A stretch of DNA of 64,000 nucleotides, from assembly GCF_001748145.1 (NCBI RefSeq), contig NZ_BCQA01000001.1:5172501-5236500 (forward strand), given 5' to 3'. Position numbers and translations under genes: made by a program. The stretch is from Bosea sp. BIWAKO-01. Lineage in GTDB: Bacteria; Pseudomonadota; Alphaproteobacteria; Rhizobiales; Beijerinckiaceae. This document shows, piece after piece, positions 37,845-48,069 of the stretch (positions within the stretch are counted from its first letter, which is position 1; every line of letters begins with the position of its first letter). The notes beneath the pieces were generated by a model that was not told where the DNA came from, searched no databases, and saw nothing but the letters and a program-made list of their open reading frames with translations.

Positions 37845-39296
37845 ATGCCCACGGGTAACATTCTCATCGCCGACGACGACGCCGCGATCCGCACGGTGCT
37901 CAACCAGGCCCTCGCGCGGGCCGGGTACGAGGTCCGGACGACAGGACAGGCGGCGACACTCTGGACCTGGGCAGCGCAAGGGCTGGGCGATCTCATCATC
38001 ACCGATGTGGTGATGCCCGACGGGAACGCCTTCGATCTGCTGCCGCGCATCAAGCGGGTAAGGCCTGACCTGCCGATCATCGTGATGAGCGCGCAGAACA
38101 CCTTCATGACCGCGATCAAGGCGTCCGAGCGCGGCGCATATGAATATCTGCCGAAGCCCTTCGATCTGAAGGAACTCGTCGCGATCGTCGGGAGAGCCCT
38201 TTCCCGGCCGCGCGGCGATGGCGGGCGTGCCAATGCCGTGGCCGAGCCCGATGACATTCCGCTGATCGGCCGCTCGCCGGCCATGCAGGACGTCTACCGG
38301 GCGCTTGCGAGGCTGATGCCGATCGATCTCACCGTGATGATCAACGGTGAGTCCGGCACAGGCAAGGAGTTGGTTGCCCGCGCGCTCCACGATTACGGCA
38401 AGCGCCGCAACGGTCCCTTCGTCGCCATCAACATGGCCGCCATTCCGAAGGACCTGATCGAATCCGAACTGTTCGGCCATGAGAAGGGCGCCTTCACCGG
38501 CGCACTCACCCGCTCCTCCGGTCGCTTCGAGCAAGCCGAGGGCGGCACGCTCTTCCTCGACGAAATCGGCGACATGCCGATGGAGGCCCAGACGCGGCTC
38601 CTGCGCGTGCTGCAGCAGGGCGAATACACGACGGTCGGAGGGCGTACGCCGATCAGGACGAATGTCCGCATCGTGGCGGCGACCAACAAGGATCTGCGTA
38701 TCTCGATCGCGCAGGGACTATTCCGCGAGGATCTGTTCTTCCGCCTCAACGTCGTGCCGATCAGGCTGCCGCCGCTGCGCGAGCGGGTCGAAGACATTCC
38801 GGATCTCGCCCGGCACTTCTTCTCGCTGGTTGAGAAGGAAGGGCTGCCGCGCAAGCAGATCGATTCGGAAGCGATGGACGTGATGCGGCGTTATCGCTGG
38901 CCGGGCAATGTCCGGGAACTGGAGAATCTCGTCCGGCGCCTCGCTGCGCTCTATCCACAGGAGACGATCACCGCACCGATCGTCGAGGCCGAACTGCAGC
39001 CGGCCTCCGCAAACTCGAGCTTCGCCCATAGCTCGGGGCCGGAGCGGGCGGAGACCTTGTCGGGTTCGGTCGAGCGCCATCTCGGTCAATATTTCGGCGG
39101 TTTCGGCGACAATATCCCGCCACCTGGACTCTATCACCGCATTTTGCGCGAGGTCGAACCGCCATTGATCGCCGCTGCGCTTGCCGCAACTCGCGGCAAT
39201 CAGATCCGCGCGGCCGAGCTGCTCGGGCTCAATCGCAACACCTTGCGCAAGAAGATTCGGGAACTCGACATGCAGGTGGTCCGCTCGCCACGCTGA
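37845..39296 (+). CDS. ntrC: Nitrogen-regulation response regulator NtrC
   Basis: The product is 483 residues: receiver domain (acidic pocket ADDDAA, phospho-Asp in ITDVVMPDG), sigma-54 AAA+ domain (Walker A GESGTGKE, the sigma-54 contact loop [15 protein letters not shown]), and a Fis-type helix-turn-helix ([17 protein letters not shown]). A full sigma-54 activator. A weak hairpin followed by TTT at 39311-39331 may end the ntrBC transcript. Confidence 0.95.
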   Translation: MPTGNILIADDDAAIRTVLNQALARAGYEVRTTGQAATLWTWAAQGLGDLIITDVVMPDGNAFDLLPRIKRVRPDLPIIVMSAQNTFMTAIKASERGAYEYLPKPFDLKELVAIVGRALSRPRGDGGRANAVAEPDDIPLIGRSPAMQDVYRALARLMPIDLTVMINGESGTGKELVARALHDYGKRRNGPFVAINMAAIPKDLIESELFGHEKGAFTGALTRSSGRFEQAEGGTLFLDEIGDMPMEAQTRLLRVLQQGEYTTVGGRTPIRTNVRIVAATNKDLRISIAQGLFREDLFFRLNVVPIRLPPLRERVEDIPDLARHFFSLVEKEGLPRKQIDSEAMDVMRRYRWPGNVRELENLVRRLAALYPQETITAPIVEAELQPASANSSFAHSSGPERAETLSGSVERHLGQYFGGFGDNIPPPGLYHRILREVEPPLIAAALAATRGNQIRAAELLGLNRNTLRKKIRELDMQVVRSPR

Positions 39297-39426
39297 GCCT
39301 TTGTAAGGCGGGGCAAGGGTTTCCTGCCTTTCATATGTCATATTTTGACAACACCGTTGCGGCGGCGCATCAGTGCGCCGAGCCGGGTACCCTTGCGTCC
39401 GGCATTTGCGGAGTTGTTGAGACAGA

Positions 39427-41709
39427 GTGACCGCCTCCATCAGCGATATCAGGATCACGCCGCGTGGCGAGGATACGCCGCGACGCGTCTCGGGCTGGCT
39501 CGGGGCCCTCGTCGTCGTATTCGCGCTCGTCTCGGCACTGGTGACTTTCCTTGTCCTGTCCGGCGCGACTCCCATCGTGCCAGTGCACGAGGTCGTCATC
39601 GGCGTCTTCGTGCTCAACGGCTTCCTGATCCTGCTGCTGCTGATCATCGTCGCGTTCGAGACGGCTGTGCTGATCCGGGCGAGGCGTGCCGGGGCTGCGG
39701 CCGCGGGGTTGCATGTCCGCATCGTCGGCCTGTTCAGCATCATTGCCGCCTTGCCGGCGGTGCTCGTGGCGGTGATCGCGACCGTCACCATCGAGCGCGG
39801 CCTCGAGCCCTGGTTCTCGGATCGGATGCGCGATGCCATCTTCAAATCGGTCGAGGTCGCTGACGCCTATGCGGCGGGCCAGTGCCAGTCGCTCGGCCGC
39901 GAAATCCGTGTGCTGGCGGACGATCTGACGCGGGCGAAACCTGCCTTCGATGCCGACCGCAAATGGTTCGAGAACTTCCTGACAGCCCGTGCCACGGCGC
40001 TCGGAGTCCCGGTCGCGACGATCATGCGGCCGCCGGCGACGGTCCTCGTAAGGGCGAATATCGATGTGCTGCGCGATGCACCGAAACCCGATGAAGCCGC
40101 GTTCGAGGATGCTCAATCCTCGCCCGAGCCGATCTGTGTACTGCCCTCGACCGGGCGCATCTTCGGCGCGCTGGTCAAGTTGCCGACCTATGACAACGCT
40201 TTCCTCTATGTCGCCCGTGAGGTGAACCCGCTCGCGGTCGAGTTTCCGGCCGTCGCCCGTGGCGCTGCCGTCGAGTATCTCTCGATCGATGCACGCCGGA
40301 AGGGCGTGCAGATCGCCTTTGCCTCGATGTATGCCCTGATCGCCGTCATCCTGCTGCTCTCGGCGATCTGGATCGGGCTCAGTTTCGCCAACGGGCTCGT
40401 GGCACCGATACGGCGGATGATCCACGCGACCGACCAGGTCTCCAGCGGCAATTTCTATGTCCAGGTCCCGATACGACGATCGGAGGGCGACCTCGCTCAT
40501 CTCGGTGAGACCTTCAACAAGATGACGGCGGAGCTGCGTCGGCAGCGCGACGGGCTGGTCACGGCCAGCGAAGTCATCGATCGACGACGGCGCTTCACCG
40601 AAACGGTCCTGTCGGGTGTGTCGTCCGGCGTGCTGGGCCTCGATGCCGACGGCCACATCACCATCATGAACCGCTCGGCTGAAATCCTGCTTGGCGCCGG
40701 CGGGCGTCTGCTGGGCGAGCCGATCGGTCAGGTCGCTCCCGAAATCGCAGGTTTCGTTGCCGAGGCGCTGCATAATCGGCAGAGGCAAAGCTCCGGCCAG
40801 ATTGCGATCACGCGTGCTGGCCACGACCGAATGGTCAATGTCCGCGCCGTTCGCGAAGGCGAAGGGGCCGGCGCAGGCCTCGTCGTGACGCTGGATGACA
40901 TCACCGATCTGGTCTCGGCACAGCGCACAGCGGCCTGGGCCGACGTCGCACGGCGCATTGCGCACGAAATCAAGAATCCGCTGACGCCGATCCAGCTTTC
41001 GGCCGAGCGTATCCGGCGTAAATTCGGCCGCGTGATCGTCGACGACAAGGAAATCTTCGAGCAGTGCACGGCGACGATCGTGCGCCAGGTCGAAGATATC
41101 CGGCGCATGGTCGATGAGTTCTCGTCCTTCGCGCGCATGCCAAAGCCCTCACTGGAGCGCGAGGACATCGTCGAGACGGTGCGCCAAATCGTCTTCCTGA
41201 TGCGCGTCGGCAATCCGGAGCTGACCTTGTCGGAGGACCTGCCTGCGGAGCCGGTTCTGGCGCAGTTCGACCGCCGGCTGATGTCCCAGGCGCTCACGAA
41301 TGTCATCAAGAACGCCACCGAAGCGATCGAAGCCTTGCCGATGGACCAACGCGGCCCCGGCAGGATCGATGTCTCCTTCCAGCGCCGCGAGGATGGCACG
41401 ATCATCATCGACGTCATCGATAACGGCAAAGGCCTGCCCATCGATCAGCGCCAGAAACTGCTAGAACCCTATATGACGACACGCGAGGGCGGCACCGGCC
41501 TCGGTCTCGCGATTGTCGGCAAGATCCTCGAGGACCATGGCGGCGGCATCGAACTGCTCGACCGACCGGACGTCCATGAAGGCGGACGCGGCGCGCGCGT
41601 CAGGCTCTGGTTCCCCGAAGCCGGGCCGGAGCAGCAACCCGATGATGCCGAATCCGGTGGCAAGCCCGCCGATATCGCCATGAACAAGCAGAACGGAACT
41701 CAGGAATGA
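39427..41709 (+). CDS. ntrY: Membrane sensor kinase NtrY
   Basis: The product is 760 residues from a GTG start. The N-terminus has several membrane spans (about 25-125), an extracytoplasmic domain to about 290, another span, a HAMP domain (about 320-375), PAS, the kinase helix [18 protein letters not shown] and ATPase boxes (DNGKGLP, GTGLGLAIV). NtrY responds to nitrogen or redox/oxygen signals in relatives. The ntrX start overlaps its stop by four bases. Confidence 0.94.
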   Translation: MTASISDIRITPRGEDTPRRVSGWLGALVVVFALVSALVTFLVLSGATPIVPVHEVVIGVFVLNGFLILLLLIIVAFETAVLIRARRAGAAAAGLHVRIVGLFSIIAALPAVLVAVIATVTIERGLEPWFSDRMRDAIFKSVEVADAYAAGQCQSLGREIRVLADDLTRAKPAFDADRKWFENFLTARATALGVPVATIMRPPATVLVRANIDVLRDAPKPDEAAFEDAQSSPEPICVLPSTGRIFGALVKLPTYDNAFLYVAREVNPLAVEFPAVARGAAVEYLSIDARRKGVQIAFASMYALIAVILLLSAIWIGLSFANGLVAPIRRMIHATDQVSSGNFYVQVPIRRSEGDLAHLGETFNKMTAELRRQRDGLVTASEVIDRRRRFTETVLSGVSSGVLGLDADGHITIMNRSAEILLGAGGRLLGEPIGQVAPEIAGFVAEALHNRQRQSSGQIAITRAGHDRMVNVRAVREGEGAGAGLVVTLDDITDLVSAQRTAAWADVARRIAHEIKNPLTPIQLSAERIRRKFGRVIVDDKEIFEQCTATIVRQVEDIRRMVDEFSSFARMPKPSLEREDIVETVRQIVFLMRVGNPELTLSEDLPAEPVLAQFDRRLMSQALTNVIKNATEAIEALPMDQRGPGRIDVSFQRREDGTIIIDVIDNGKGLPIDQRQKLLEPYMTTREGGTGLGLAIVGKILEDHGGGIELLDRPDVHEGGRGARVRLWFPEAGPEQQPDDAESGGKPADIAMNKQNGTQE

Positions 41710-43073
41710 GCGCTGACATTCTGGTCGTAGACGACGAAGTCGACATCAGGGAACTGGTTTCCGGCCTGCTCGAGGACGAGGGCTACCGCACGCGCAAGGC
41801 GGGATCGGCGGACGAGGCTCTGGCGGCGATCGCGGCCCGCCGGCCGAACCTGGTCTTTCTCGACATCTGGCTGCAGGGCAGCCGGCTCGACGGCTTGCAG
41901 GTGCTCGACCTGATCAAGGAGAGCCATCCGGACCTTGCGGTGGTGATGATCTCCGGTCACGGCAACATCGAGACTGCGGTGTCCGCCATCAAGAGCGGTG
42001 CCTATGACTTCATCGAGAAGCCGTTCAAGGCCGACCGGCTGATCCTGGTCGCGGAGCGCGCGCTCGAGGCGTCGCGGCTGCGGCGCGAAGTGCGCGAACT
42101 GAAGACGCGCTCGGTGCAGGCAAGCAGGATCGTCGGCAAGTCGACCGTCGTCAACCAGTTGCGCCAGACCATCGACCGCGTCGCGCCCACCAATGCGCGT
42201 GTGCTGATCACCGGCGAGCCGGGATGCGGCAAGGAACTGGCCGCCCGGACCCTGCACGAGGCCTCCAGCCGGTCAACCGGCCCCTTCATCGTCATCAACG
42301 CAGCGACGATCACGCCGGAAACGATGGAGGAGGAGCTCTTTGGCGTCGAGGGCGGGGAGGGCCGTTCCCGCCGGGTCGGAGCGCTCGAGGAAGCCCATGG
42401 CGGTTCGCTCTATATCGACGAAATCGGCGACATGCCGCGAGAGACGCAGAACCGCATCCTGCGCGTTCTCGTCGATCAGAATTTTCAGCGCGTCGGCGGC
42501 GCGACGCGCGTCCATGTCGACGTCCGCATCATTTCTTCGACCAGCCGCGATCTCGCCCAGTTGATCACCGACGGACGCTTCCGCGAGGATCTCTATCATC
42601 GGCTGAGCGTAGTGCCGGTGCGCGTACCGTCACTCTCCGAGCGGCGCGAGGACGTGCCAGAACTGATCGAGTTCTTCATGGACCAGATCTCGGTCGCGAC
42701 CGGCCTGCCGAAGCGCAGAATCGGCGGCGACGCGATGGCGGTTCTGCAGTCGCATGAATGGCCAGGCAACGTCCGCGAGCTGCGCAACAATGTCGAACGG
42801 CTGATGATTCTGACCAAGGGGGACCCGAGCGCCGACATCACCATCGAGATGCTGCCCGCCGAGGTCGGTGCCATGGTGCCGACGACGCCGTCGGGGTCAG
42901 GCGGCGAACGCTTGATGAGCCTGCCACTGCGCGATGCGCGCGAGATTTTCGAGCGTGAGTATCTGATCGCACAGATCGCCCGCTTCTCCGGAAATATCTC
43001 ACGCACGGCCGAATTTATCGGCATGGAGCGCTCGGCCCTGCACCGCAAGCTGAAGTCGCTCGGGGTCGGTTGA
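41706..43073 (+). CDS. ntrX: NtrC-family response regulator NtrX, without the GAFTGA loop
   Basis: The product is 455 residues with receiver (DDEVDIRE, phospho-Asp in VFLDIWLQ), AAA+ (Walker A GEPGCGKE, LYIDEIGDM) and Fis-type DNA-binding domain (ISRTAEFIGMERSALHRKL). The GAFTGA motif is replaced by a segment GVEGGEGRSRRVGAL. This is known for alphaproteobacterial NtrX and implies it does not act as a sigma-54 activator. Confidence 0.94.
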   Translation: MSADILVVDDEVDIRELVSGLLEDEGYRTRKAGSADEALAAIAARRPNLVFLDIWLQGSRLDGLQVLDLIKESHPDLAVVMISGHGNIETAVSAIKSGAYDFIEKPFKADRLILVAERALEASRLRREVRELKTRSVQASRIVGKSTVVNQLRQTIDRVAPTNARVLITGEPGCGKELAARTLHEASSRSTGPFIVINAATITPETMEEELFGVEGGEGRSRRVGALEEAHGGSLYIDEIGDMPRETQNRILRVLVDQNFQRVGGATRVHVDVRIISSTSRDLAQLITDGRFREDLYHRLSVVPVRVPSLSERREDVPELIEFFMDQISVATGLPKRRIGGDAMAVLQSHEWPGNVRELRNNVERLMILTKGDPSADITIEMLPAEVGAMVPTTPSGSGGERLMSLPLRDAREIFEREYLIAQIARFSGNISRTAEFIGMERSALHRKLKSLGVG

Positions 43074-43102
43074 CGGAGAGGCAGGCGCGATCTGCATGTG
43101 CG

Positions 43103-43119
43103 CCTGCGTCGAACGCAGG
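43103..43119 (+). terminator. Hairpin after ntrX
   Basis: A perfect 7-bp stem with a 3-base loop (CCTGCGT, CGA, ACGCAGG) lies 30 bases after the ntrX stop and is followed by ACTTTCT. A moderate intrinsic terminator is plausible and would separate hfq from the ntr genes. Confidence 0.45.
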
Positions 43120-43149
43120 ACTTTCTGCTGCGCATGCCTTTCGAACCAC

Positions 43150-43179
43150 TTGCATTGCAGCATATGCACGCGGTCTAAT
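43150..43179 (+). promoter_or_regulatory. Possible hfq promoter
   Basis: TTGCAT (43150-43155) and TCTAAT (43174-43179) are separated by 18 bases in the 212-base gap before hfq. The match is moderate. Confidence 0.4.
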
Positions 43180-43285
43180 GACCTATCGGTGTTCCGAAAT
43201 GCCCCGGCGCTCGGCCGGACGCTGAACGGAACGAATTGGATCGCCAACGCAACCCGAAGCGCGATCCCAACAACAGGGGCTGAAC

Positions 43286-43534
43286 ATGGCCGCAGAGCGG
43301 GCTCAAAACCTTCAGGACACCTTCCTCAATCACGTCCGCAAGCAGAAAATTCCGCTGACGATTTTCCTCGTCAACGGCGTGAAGCTGCAGGGCGTCGTCA
43401 CCTGGTTCGACAATTTCTGCGTGCTGCTCCGTCGCGACGGACATTCGCAGCTCGTTTACAAGCATGCCATCTCGACGATTATGCCCGGCCATCCGGTCCA
43501 GCTCTTCGAGCCTGAGGAAACGGACAAGGCCTGA
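43286..43534 (+). CDS. hfq: RNA chaperone Hfq
   Basis: The product is 82 residues, a complete Sm-like protein: Sm1 region with [20 protein letters not shown] and [10 protein letters not shown], Sm2 with [11 protein letters not shown]. It has the short C-terminal tail usual in alphaproteobacteria. It forms a hexamer that pairs small RNAs with mRNAs. hflX follows after 4 bases. Confidence 0.97.
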   Translation: MAAERAQNLQDTFLNHVRKQKIPLTIFLVNGVKLQGVVTWFDNFCVLLRRDGHSQLVYKHAISTIMPGHPVQLFEPEETDKA

Positions 43535-43538
43535 GGCC

Positions 43539-44924
43539 GTGGCAGGGCGCTCGGGCACGGACGACGTACCGGCCGGGGTGAAGCCGCTCGACGAGATCGA
43601 GCGCGACATCGCGGCCAATACCCGTGCCTTCGTCATCGGCCCTTACCTGCAGCGCCGTGGCGCGGCGGCGGATGCGAATCAACGCTCCTTCGCCGCGCGG
43701 CTGGACGAGGCGGTGGGGCTTGCGGCTGCGATCGATCTTTCCGTGGTCGAGCCCATCTCTGCGCTGCTGACGGCGCTGAGACCGGCGACCTATCTCGGCA
43801 AGGGCAAGGTCGAGGAGATCGCCGAGCGCATCACCAACGAGGAGATCGGCCTCGTCGTGATGGATTGCGCGCTGTCGCCGGTGCAACAGCGCAATCTTGA
43901 AAAGGCCTGGGGCTGCAAGGTCATCGACCGAACCGGCCTGATCCTTGAGATCTTCGGCCGGCGCGCCCGCACCAAGGAGGGCGCGCTGCAGGTCGAACTC
44001 GCCCACCTCAATTACCAGAAGAGCCGCCTGGTGCGGTCCTGGACCCACCTGGAACGTCAGCGTGGCGGCTTCGGCTTCCTTGGCGGTCCTGGCGAGACGC
44101 AGATCGAGGCCGACCGGCGCGTCATCCAGGAGCGGATGACCAAGATCGAACGCGATCTCGATACGGTGAAACGTACTCGTTCGCTGCATCGTGCCAGTCG
44201 GAAACGCGTGCCTTATCCGGTTGTTGCGCTGGTTGGCTACACCAACGCTGGAAAGTCGACGCTGTTCAATCGACTGACCTCTGCCGATGTCCTGGCCCAG
44301 GACATGCTGTTTGCGACGCTCGACCCGACCGCGCGCGCAATCAAGCTGCCGCATGGCGCCCGCATCATGCTCTCCGACACCGTCGGATTCATTTCGGACC
44401 TGCCGACCCAGCTCATCGCCGCCTTCCGGGCCACGCTCGAGGATGCGATCGAAGCCGACGTGCTGCTACATGTGCGCGACCTCGCTCATGACGATACGCA
44501 GGCCCAGGCGGCCGATGTGCAGGCCATTCTGAGGGATCTCGGCATCGATCCGGACGACGGGCAGCGCGTCGTCGAGGTCTGGAACAAAGCCGACCTGCTT
44601 GTTGGAGAAGAGCACGACCGGCAGCTTGCGCTGGCAGAGCTCAGGCCGGTTACCTCACGTCCCGTCCTGGTTTCAGCTTTGACGGGAGAAGGGGTTGATC
44701 GTCTGACCGACGCGATCGAAACCCGCATCGCGCGCAGCCGGCCGGTCTACCGCCTCACGCTCGAGCCCGGCGACGGCAAGTCGCTTGCCTGGCTGCACAG
44801 CAATGGCGAGGTCCTCAGCCGCGAGGATGCCGAGGACGGCGCTCTCGCCTTGACCGTGCGGCTCCCGCCGGAGCGGGAAGGGGCGTTTGGGGCGCGTTTT
44901 CCCCAGGCAGAGCGCCAAGGTTAG
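43539..44924 (+). CDS. hflX: Ribosome-associated GTPase HflX
   Basis: The product is 461 residues from GTG 43539 (the ribosome site GAGG lies in the hfq stop region). The N-terminal HflX domain has [15 protein letters not shown] and [16 protein letters not shown] with GGPGETQIE. The G domain has [22 protein letters not shown] and NKAD. It rescues or splits stalled ribosomes under stress. Confidence 0.95.
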   Translation: MAGRSGTDDVPAGVKPLDEIERDIAANTRAFVIGPYLQRRGAAADANQRSFAARLDEAVGLAAAIDLSVVEPISALLTALRPATYLGKGKVEEIAERITNEEIGLVVMDCALSPVQQRNLEKAWGCKVIDRTGLILEIFGRRARTKEGALQVELAHLNYQKSRLVRSWTHLERQRGGFGFLGGPGETQIEADRRVIQERMTKIERDLDTVKRTRSLHRASRKRVPYPVVALVGYTNAGKSTLFNRLTSADVLAQDMLFATLDPTARAIKLPHGARIMLSDTVGFISDLPTQLIAAFRATLEDAIEADVLLHVRDLAHDDTQAQAADVQAILRDLGIDPDDGQRVVEVWNKADLLVGEEHDRQLALAELRPVTSRPVLVSALTGEGVDRLTDAIETRIARSRPVYRLTLEPGDGKSLAWLHSNGEVLSREDAEDGALALTVRLPPEREGAFGARFPQAERQG

Positions 44925-44926
44925 AT

Positions 44927-44970
44927 CATCGGGCCAGATATCACATCGGATCCGATGTGATGGCCCGATG
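44927..44970. terminator. Inverted repeat between convergent hflX and mazG
   Basis: Outer arms CATCGGGCC (44927-44935) and GGCCCGATG (44962-44970) flank an 18-bp palindrome (44942-44959). The structure lies between two convergent genes and could act as a two-way terminator. T-runs are weak. Confidence 0.5.
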
Positions 44971-45021
44971 TGTTTGCATCGGCTTTCCCGAGAACCGCAA
45001 GCCACCTTTCGGGCCGACCCT

Positions 45022-45867
45022 CTAGCCAGAGCCGGCCTTCGCCTTTTCCGTCCGCTTTACCGCCTGCCAGAGCGCTTCCAGCTCGTCGAGCGTCGCATCC
45101 TTCGCGTCCCGACCCTCGGCGGCAAGTGCGTCTTCGATTCCCCGGAACCGGCGTTCGAACTTGGTGTTGGCCGCGTTGAGGCACCCTTCAGGGTCGGCAT
45201 CGACATGACGCGCCAGGTTGGCGACGACGAAGAGCAGGTCTCCGATCTCCTCCCGGATGGCGTCTTTGCTGCCGCCCGCAAGCGCCTCCTCGATCTCCGC
45301 CGTTTCCTCGCGGATCTTGTCCAGAACGAGCCTGGCATCGTTCCAATCGAACCCGACGGTCGAGGCCTTGGCCTGGAGTTTCCAGGCGCGGGTGAGAGCA
45401 GGCAAGGTATGGGGCACGCCCGCGAGAACACCCCTGTCCTCGCTGGTCTCGGGCAACCCGGCAGCGCGGTGCGCGGCGGCCTTGTCAGCCTTCTCCTGTG
45501 CCTTGATGCGGTGCCAGAGCGCCTTGACCTCCGCCGGTGAGAGGTCCCGTGCATCGCCGAAGACGTGTGGGTGGCGGCGGATCAGCTTGCTGGTGATCGC
45601 CTCGACCACATCGGCAAAGGCGAAGGCACCTTCTTCCTCGGCCATGCGCGCATGGAAAACCACCTGAAGCAGCAGGTCGCCGAGTTCGTCCTGGAGATCG
45701 ATCTTGTCACCGCGCGCGATCGCGTCTGCGACCTCATAGGCCTCCTCGACCGTGTAGGGCGCAATCGAAGCAAAGTCCTGCTCCAAATCCCAGGGGCAGC
45801 CGGTGCCGGGGGTCCGTAGCGCCGCCATGATCTCGATCAGCCGGGCAATATCGCGAGAGGGCTTCAA
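45022..45867 (-). CDS. mazG: Nucleoside triphosphate pyrophosphohydrolase MazG
   Basis: The product is 281 residues with two MazG helical domains; the first contains GCPWDLEQ and EEAYEVADAI with LQDELGDLLLQVVFHA, the second EEIGDLLFVVANLARH. It clears non-canonical NTPs. The start codon appears to be TTG at 45867, since the conserved N-terminus SRDIARLIEIMAALR begins there. Confidence 0.92.
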   Translation of the reverse strand: MKPSRDIARLIEIMAALRTPGTGCPWDLEQDFASIAPYTVEEAYEVADAIARGDKIDLQDELGDLLLQVVFHARMAEEEGAFAFADVVEAITSKLIRRHPHVFGDARDLSPAEVKALWHRIKAQEKADKAAAHRAAGLPETSEDRGVLAGVPHTLPALTRAWKLQAKASTVGFDWNDARLVLDKIREETAEIEEALAGGSKDAIREEIGDLLFVVANLARHVDADPEGCLNAANTKFERRFRGIEDALAAEGRDAKDATLDELEALWQAVKRTEKAKAGSG

Positions 45868-45904
45868 CGCTGCAATTCTCCAGAGGTTGAGCTACCGTCC
45901 TCCC

Positions 45905-46324
45905 ATGATTCAAGTCACCCCGTCCATTACCCTCGACGAGAGCGAGCTCGAGGAAAGCTTCGTGCGCTCCTCCGGGCCAGGAGGGCAGCATGTCAACAAG
46001 GTGTCGAGCGCGGTCCAGTTGAAGTTCGATGCGCGCCGATCTCCGTCCCTGCCGAATGATGTGGCGATCCGGCTGATGAAGATCGCGGGCAGCAGGCTGA
46101 CGCAGGACGGTGTCATCGTCATCGTCGCCCAGGCGCAGAGGAGCCAGAAGCGCAATCGCGAGGAGGCACTGGAGCGCCTGCTGGACATGATCCGCGAGGC
46201 TGCGGTCCGCCCCGAAACACGCCGGCCGACCAAGCCGACGAAAGCATCCAAGGAGCGCCGCCTGCAAAGCAAGGACCGGCGCTCATCGGTCAAGTCGGCA
46301 CGATCGAAACCTGGTCTGGACTAG
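45905..46324 (+). CDS. arfB: Ribosome rescue peptidyl-tRNA hydrolase ArfB (YaeJ)
   Basis: The product is 139 residues. The release-factor GGQ motif is in SSGPGGQHVNKVSSAVQL, and the C-terminal tail is rich in Lys/Arg (SKERRLQSKDRRSS), which in ArfB enters the empty mRNA channel. It lacks the codon-recognition domain of RF1/RF2, so it frees stalled ribosomes. It is divergent from mazG. Confidence 0.93.
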   Translation: MIQVTPSITLDESELEESFVRSSGPGGQHVNKVSSAVQLKFDARRSPSLPNDVAIRLMKIAGSRLTQDGVIVIVAQAQRSQKRNREEALERLLDMIREAAVRPETRRPTKPTKASKERRLQSKDRRSSVKSARSKPGLD

Positions 46325-46325
46325 A

Positions 46326-46883
46326 ATGAGCGGTGCCAATGGGGGCGGGGTTCCGCACAGCGCCGGTCCGCGCAAACCGCCACGGCGGATCAGTGCCGAT
46401 TATCTGCAGCGAGCGGCGATGCATTATCTTGAGCGCTACTCGGCCCCTGCCGGGCAGTTGCAGCGCGTCCTCCAGCGCAAGGTGATGATGAGTTGCCGTC
46501 ACCATGGCGACGAACCCCAATCCTTCGCCGCACTTATCGATGAAACGGTGGCGCGCTGCGTTGCGGCAGGGCTGGTCGATGACAGGCGCTTTGCGGAAGG
46601 GCGGGCGGCAACCTTGCGCCGAAAGGGGCAGTCCGCCCGCGCCGTTGCCGCGCGACTTGCGGCCAAGGGTGTCGGGCGCGAGCTGGTCGCGGAGGCGAGC
46701 CGCACCACCGAGGATGAGGAACTGGCTGCGGCGCGGATCGCCGCCCGACGCAAGCGACTTGGGCCCTGGAGCCGCAGGGACCGTGCCGAGAACCGCCAGA
46801 AGGACCTCGCGGCGCTCGCCCGGGCTGGCTTTACGATGACAGTCGCCCGCGCCGTGATCGACGGCGCGGGCGACGAAAGCTGA
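46326..46883 (+). CDS. recX: Regulatory protein RecX
   Basis: The product is 185 residues of the RecX three-helix-repeat type (LQRAAMHYLERYSAPAGQL, DRRFAEGRAATLRRKGQSA, ending FTMTVARAVIDG). RecX modulates RecA filaments. It starts one base after arfB, so the two are cotranscribed. recA is not in the window. Confidence 0.85.
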   Translation: MSGANGGGVPHSAGPRKPPRRISADYLQRAAMHYLERYSAPAGQLQRVLQRKVMMSCRHHGDEPQSFAALIDETVARCVAAGLVDDRRFAEGRAATLRRKGQSARAVAARLAAKGVGRELVAEASRTTEDEELAAARIAARRKRLGPWSRRDRAENRQKDLAALARAGFTMTVARAVIDGAGDES

Positions 46884-46906
46884 TCGCCATGTCCGGGAAG
46901 GGCGCT

Positions 46907-47887
46907 TCAGTCGAGCTTGATCTTGGCGTCGCCGACGACCTTGCCCCAACGAGCCACTTCAGCTGTGACGAACTTGCCGAAATCGGCGCCGTAGATCGCA
47001 GGAATCGTGGAGCCGTTCTTCTTCCAGGCTTCGGTGATCATCGGAGCCTTCAGCGCTTTCTCGATCTCGCCGCGCATGCGCGTCACGATCTCGTCCGGCG
47101 TGTTCTTCGGCGCCCAGATGGCGTACCAGGTCGCGACCTCGTAGCCGTCAAGGCCGGCCTCCTTGGCGGTCGGTACGTCCGGAATGGCATCCGACCGCGC
47201 CGGGGCGGCGACCGCCAGGGCACGCAGCGCACCGCTTTGCACCTGTGCGGCCGAGGAGCCAAGCCCGTCGAACATCACATCGACCTGGCCAGCGACCAGA
47301 TCCTGCATCGCTGGTCCGGCACCGCGGTAGGGAACATGGGTCAGGTTGGTCTTGGTGACGAGCTTGAAGAGTTCACCTGCAAGATGGTGCGTCGTGCCGT
47401 TTCCCGCTGATGCGTAGTTGAGTTTGTCGGGATTTTTCCTGGCGTAGTCGATCAGCTCGGCCAGCGTCTTGGCCTGGACCTTGCCCGGATGGACGACGAC
47501 AACCTGGGGCGGCTGGGCGATGACTCCAACCGGAACAAAATCGGTCTGGATATTGTAGTCGAGCTTCGGATAGAGCGCAGGCGCAATCGCATGATGCGCG
47601 GCCCCAACGAAGAAGGTGTAGCCGTCCGGAGCCATCCGCGCCGCTGCCGAAGCGCCCACCGTCCCGCCGGCACCACCACGATTGTCGATGATGATGCGCT
47701 GCCCGAGCTGCTGCTCGAGCTGGGCGGCGATCGGCCGGGCAAAGGCATCGGTGCCGCCGCCGGCCGGGAAGGGCACGATGAAGGTGATGGGTTTCTGCGG
47801 CCAGGCCTGGGCCTGCGCCGGAGCAGCGGCCGCCACGCCGAAACCCGCGGATACCGCCAGCGCAATGAGCCAGCTAGACTTGATCAT
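46907..47887 (-). CDS. Bug/TctC-family periplasmic binding protein (orphan)
   Basis: The product is 326 residues: signal peptide (about 1-25, ending APAQAQ) and the tripartite tricarboxylate receptor fold (TFIVPFPAGGGTDAFARPIA). The ATG at 47887 has GGGAGG ahead. No TctAB genes are near. It is the second orphan receptor of this family in the window; ligand unknown, likely a carboxylate or aromatic acid. Confidence 0.88.
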   Translation of the reverse strand: MIKSSWLIALAVSAGFGVAAAAPAQAQAWPQKPITFIVPFPAGGGTDAFARPIAAQLEQQLGQRIIIDNRGGAGGTVGASAAARMAPDGYTFFVGAAHHAIAPALYPKLDYNIQTDFVPVGVIAQPPQVVVVHPGKVQAKTLAELIDYARKNPDKLNYASAGNGTTHHLAGELFKLVTKTNLTHVPYRGAGPAMQDLVAGQVDVMFDGLGSSAAQVQSGALRALAVAAPARSDAIPDVPTAKEAGLDGYEVATWYAIWAPKNTPDEIVTRMRGEIEKALKAPMITEAWKKNGSTIPAIYGADFGKFVTAEVARWGKVVGDAKIKLD

Positions 47888-48069
47888 GAATGCTCGTCCT
47901 CCCTGAAACGAAACCAGGCTCTTGATGGCCATTGACGCGATGCCATTGCGGCATTCTGTATGCATCTAAATGGATTAGGGCATCGGCCGCAGCAAATGAC
48001 AAGCAAGCCATTTGGCCGATGCTACGCCCGCAATTGCGATTGCGCCGATGCCGGAGACAGACGCTTTTC

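Noticed and set aside
39363..39380. A 7-bp hairpin with TCAG loop upstream of ntrY
   Set aside because: Seen clearly, but it has no T-run and no known partner motif; it could be chance in GC-rich DNA.
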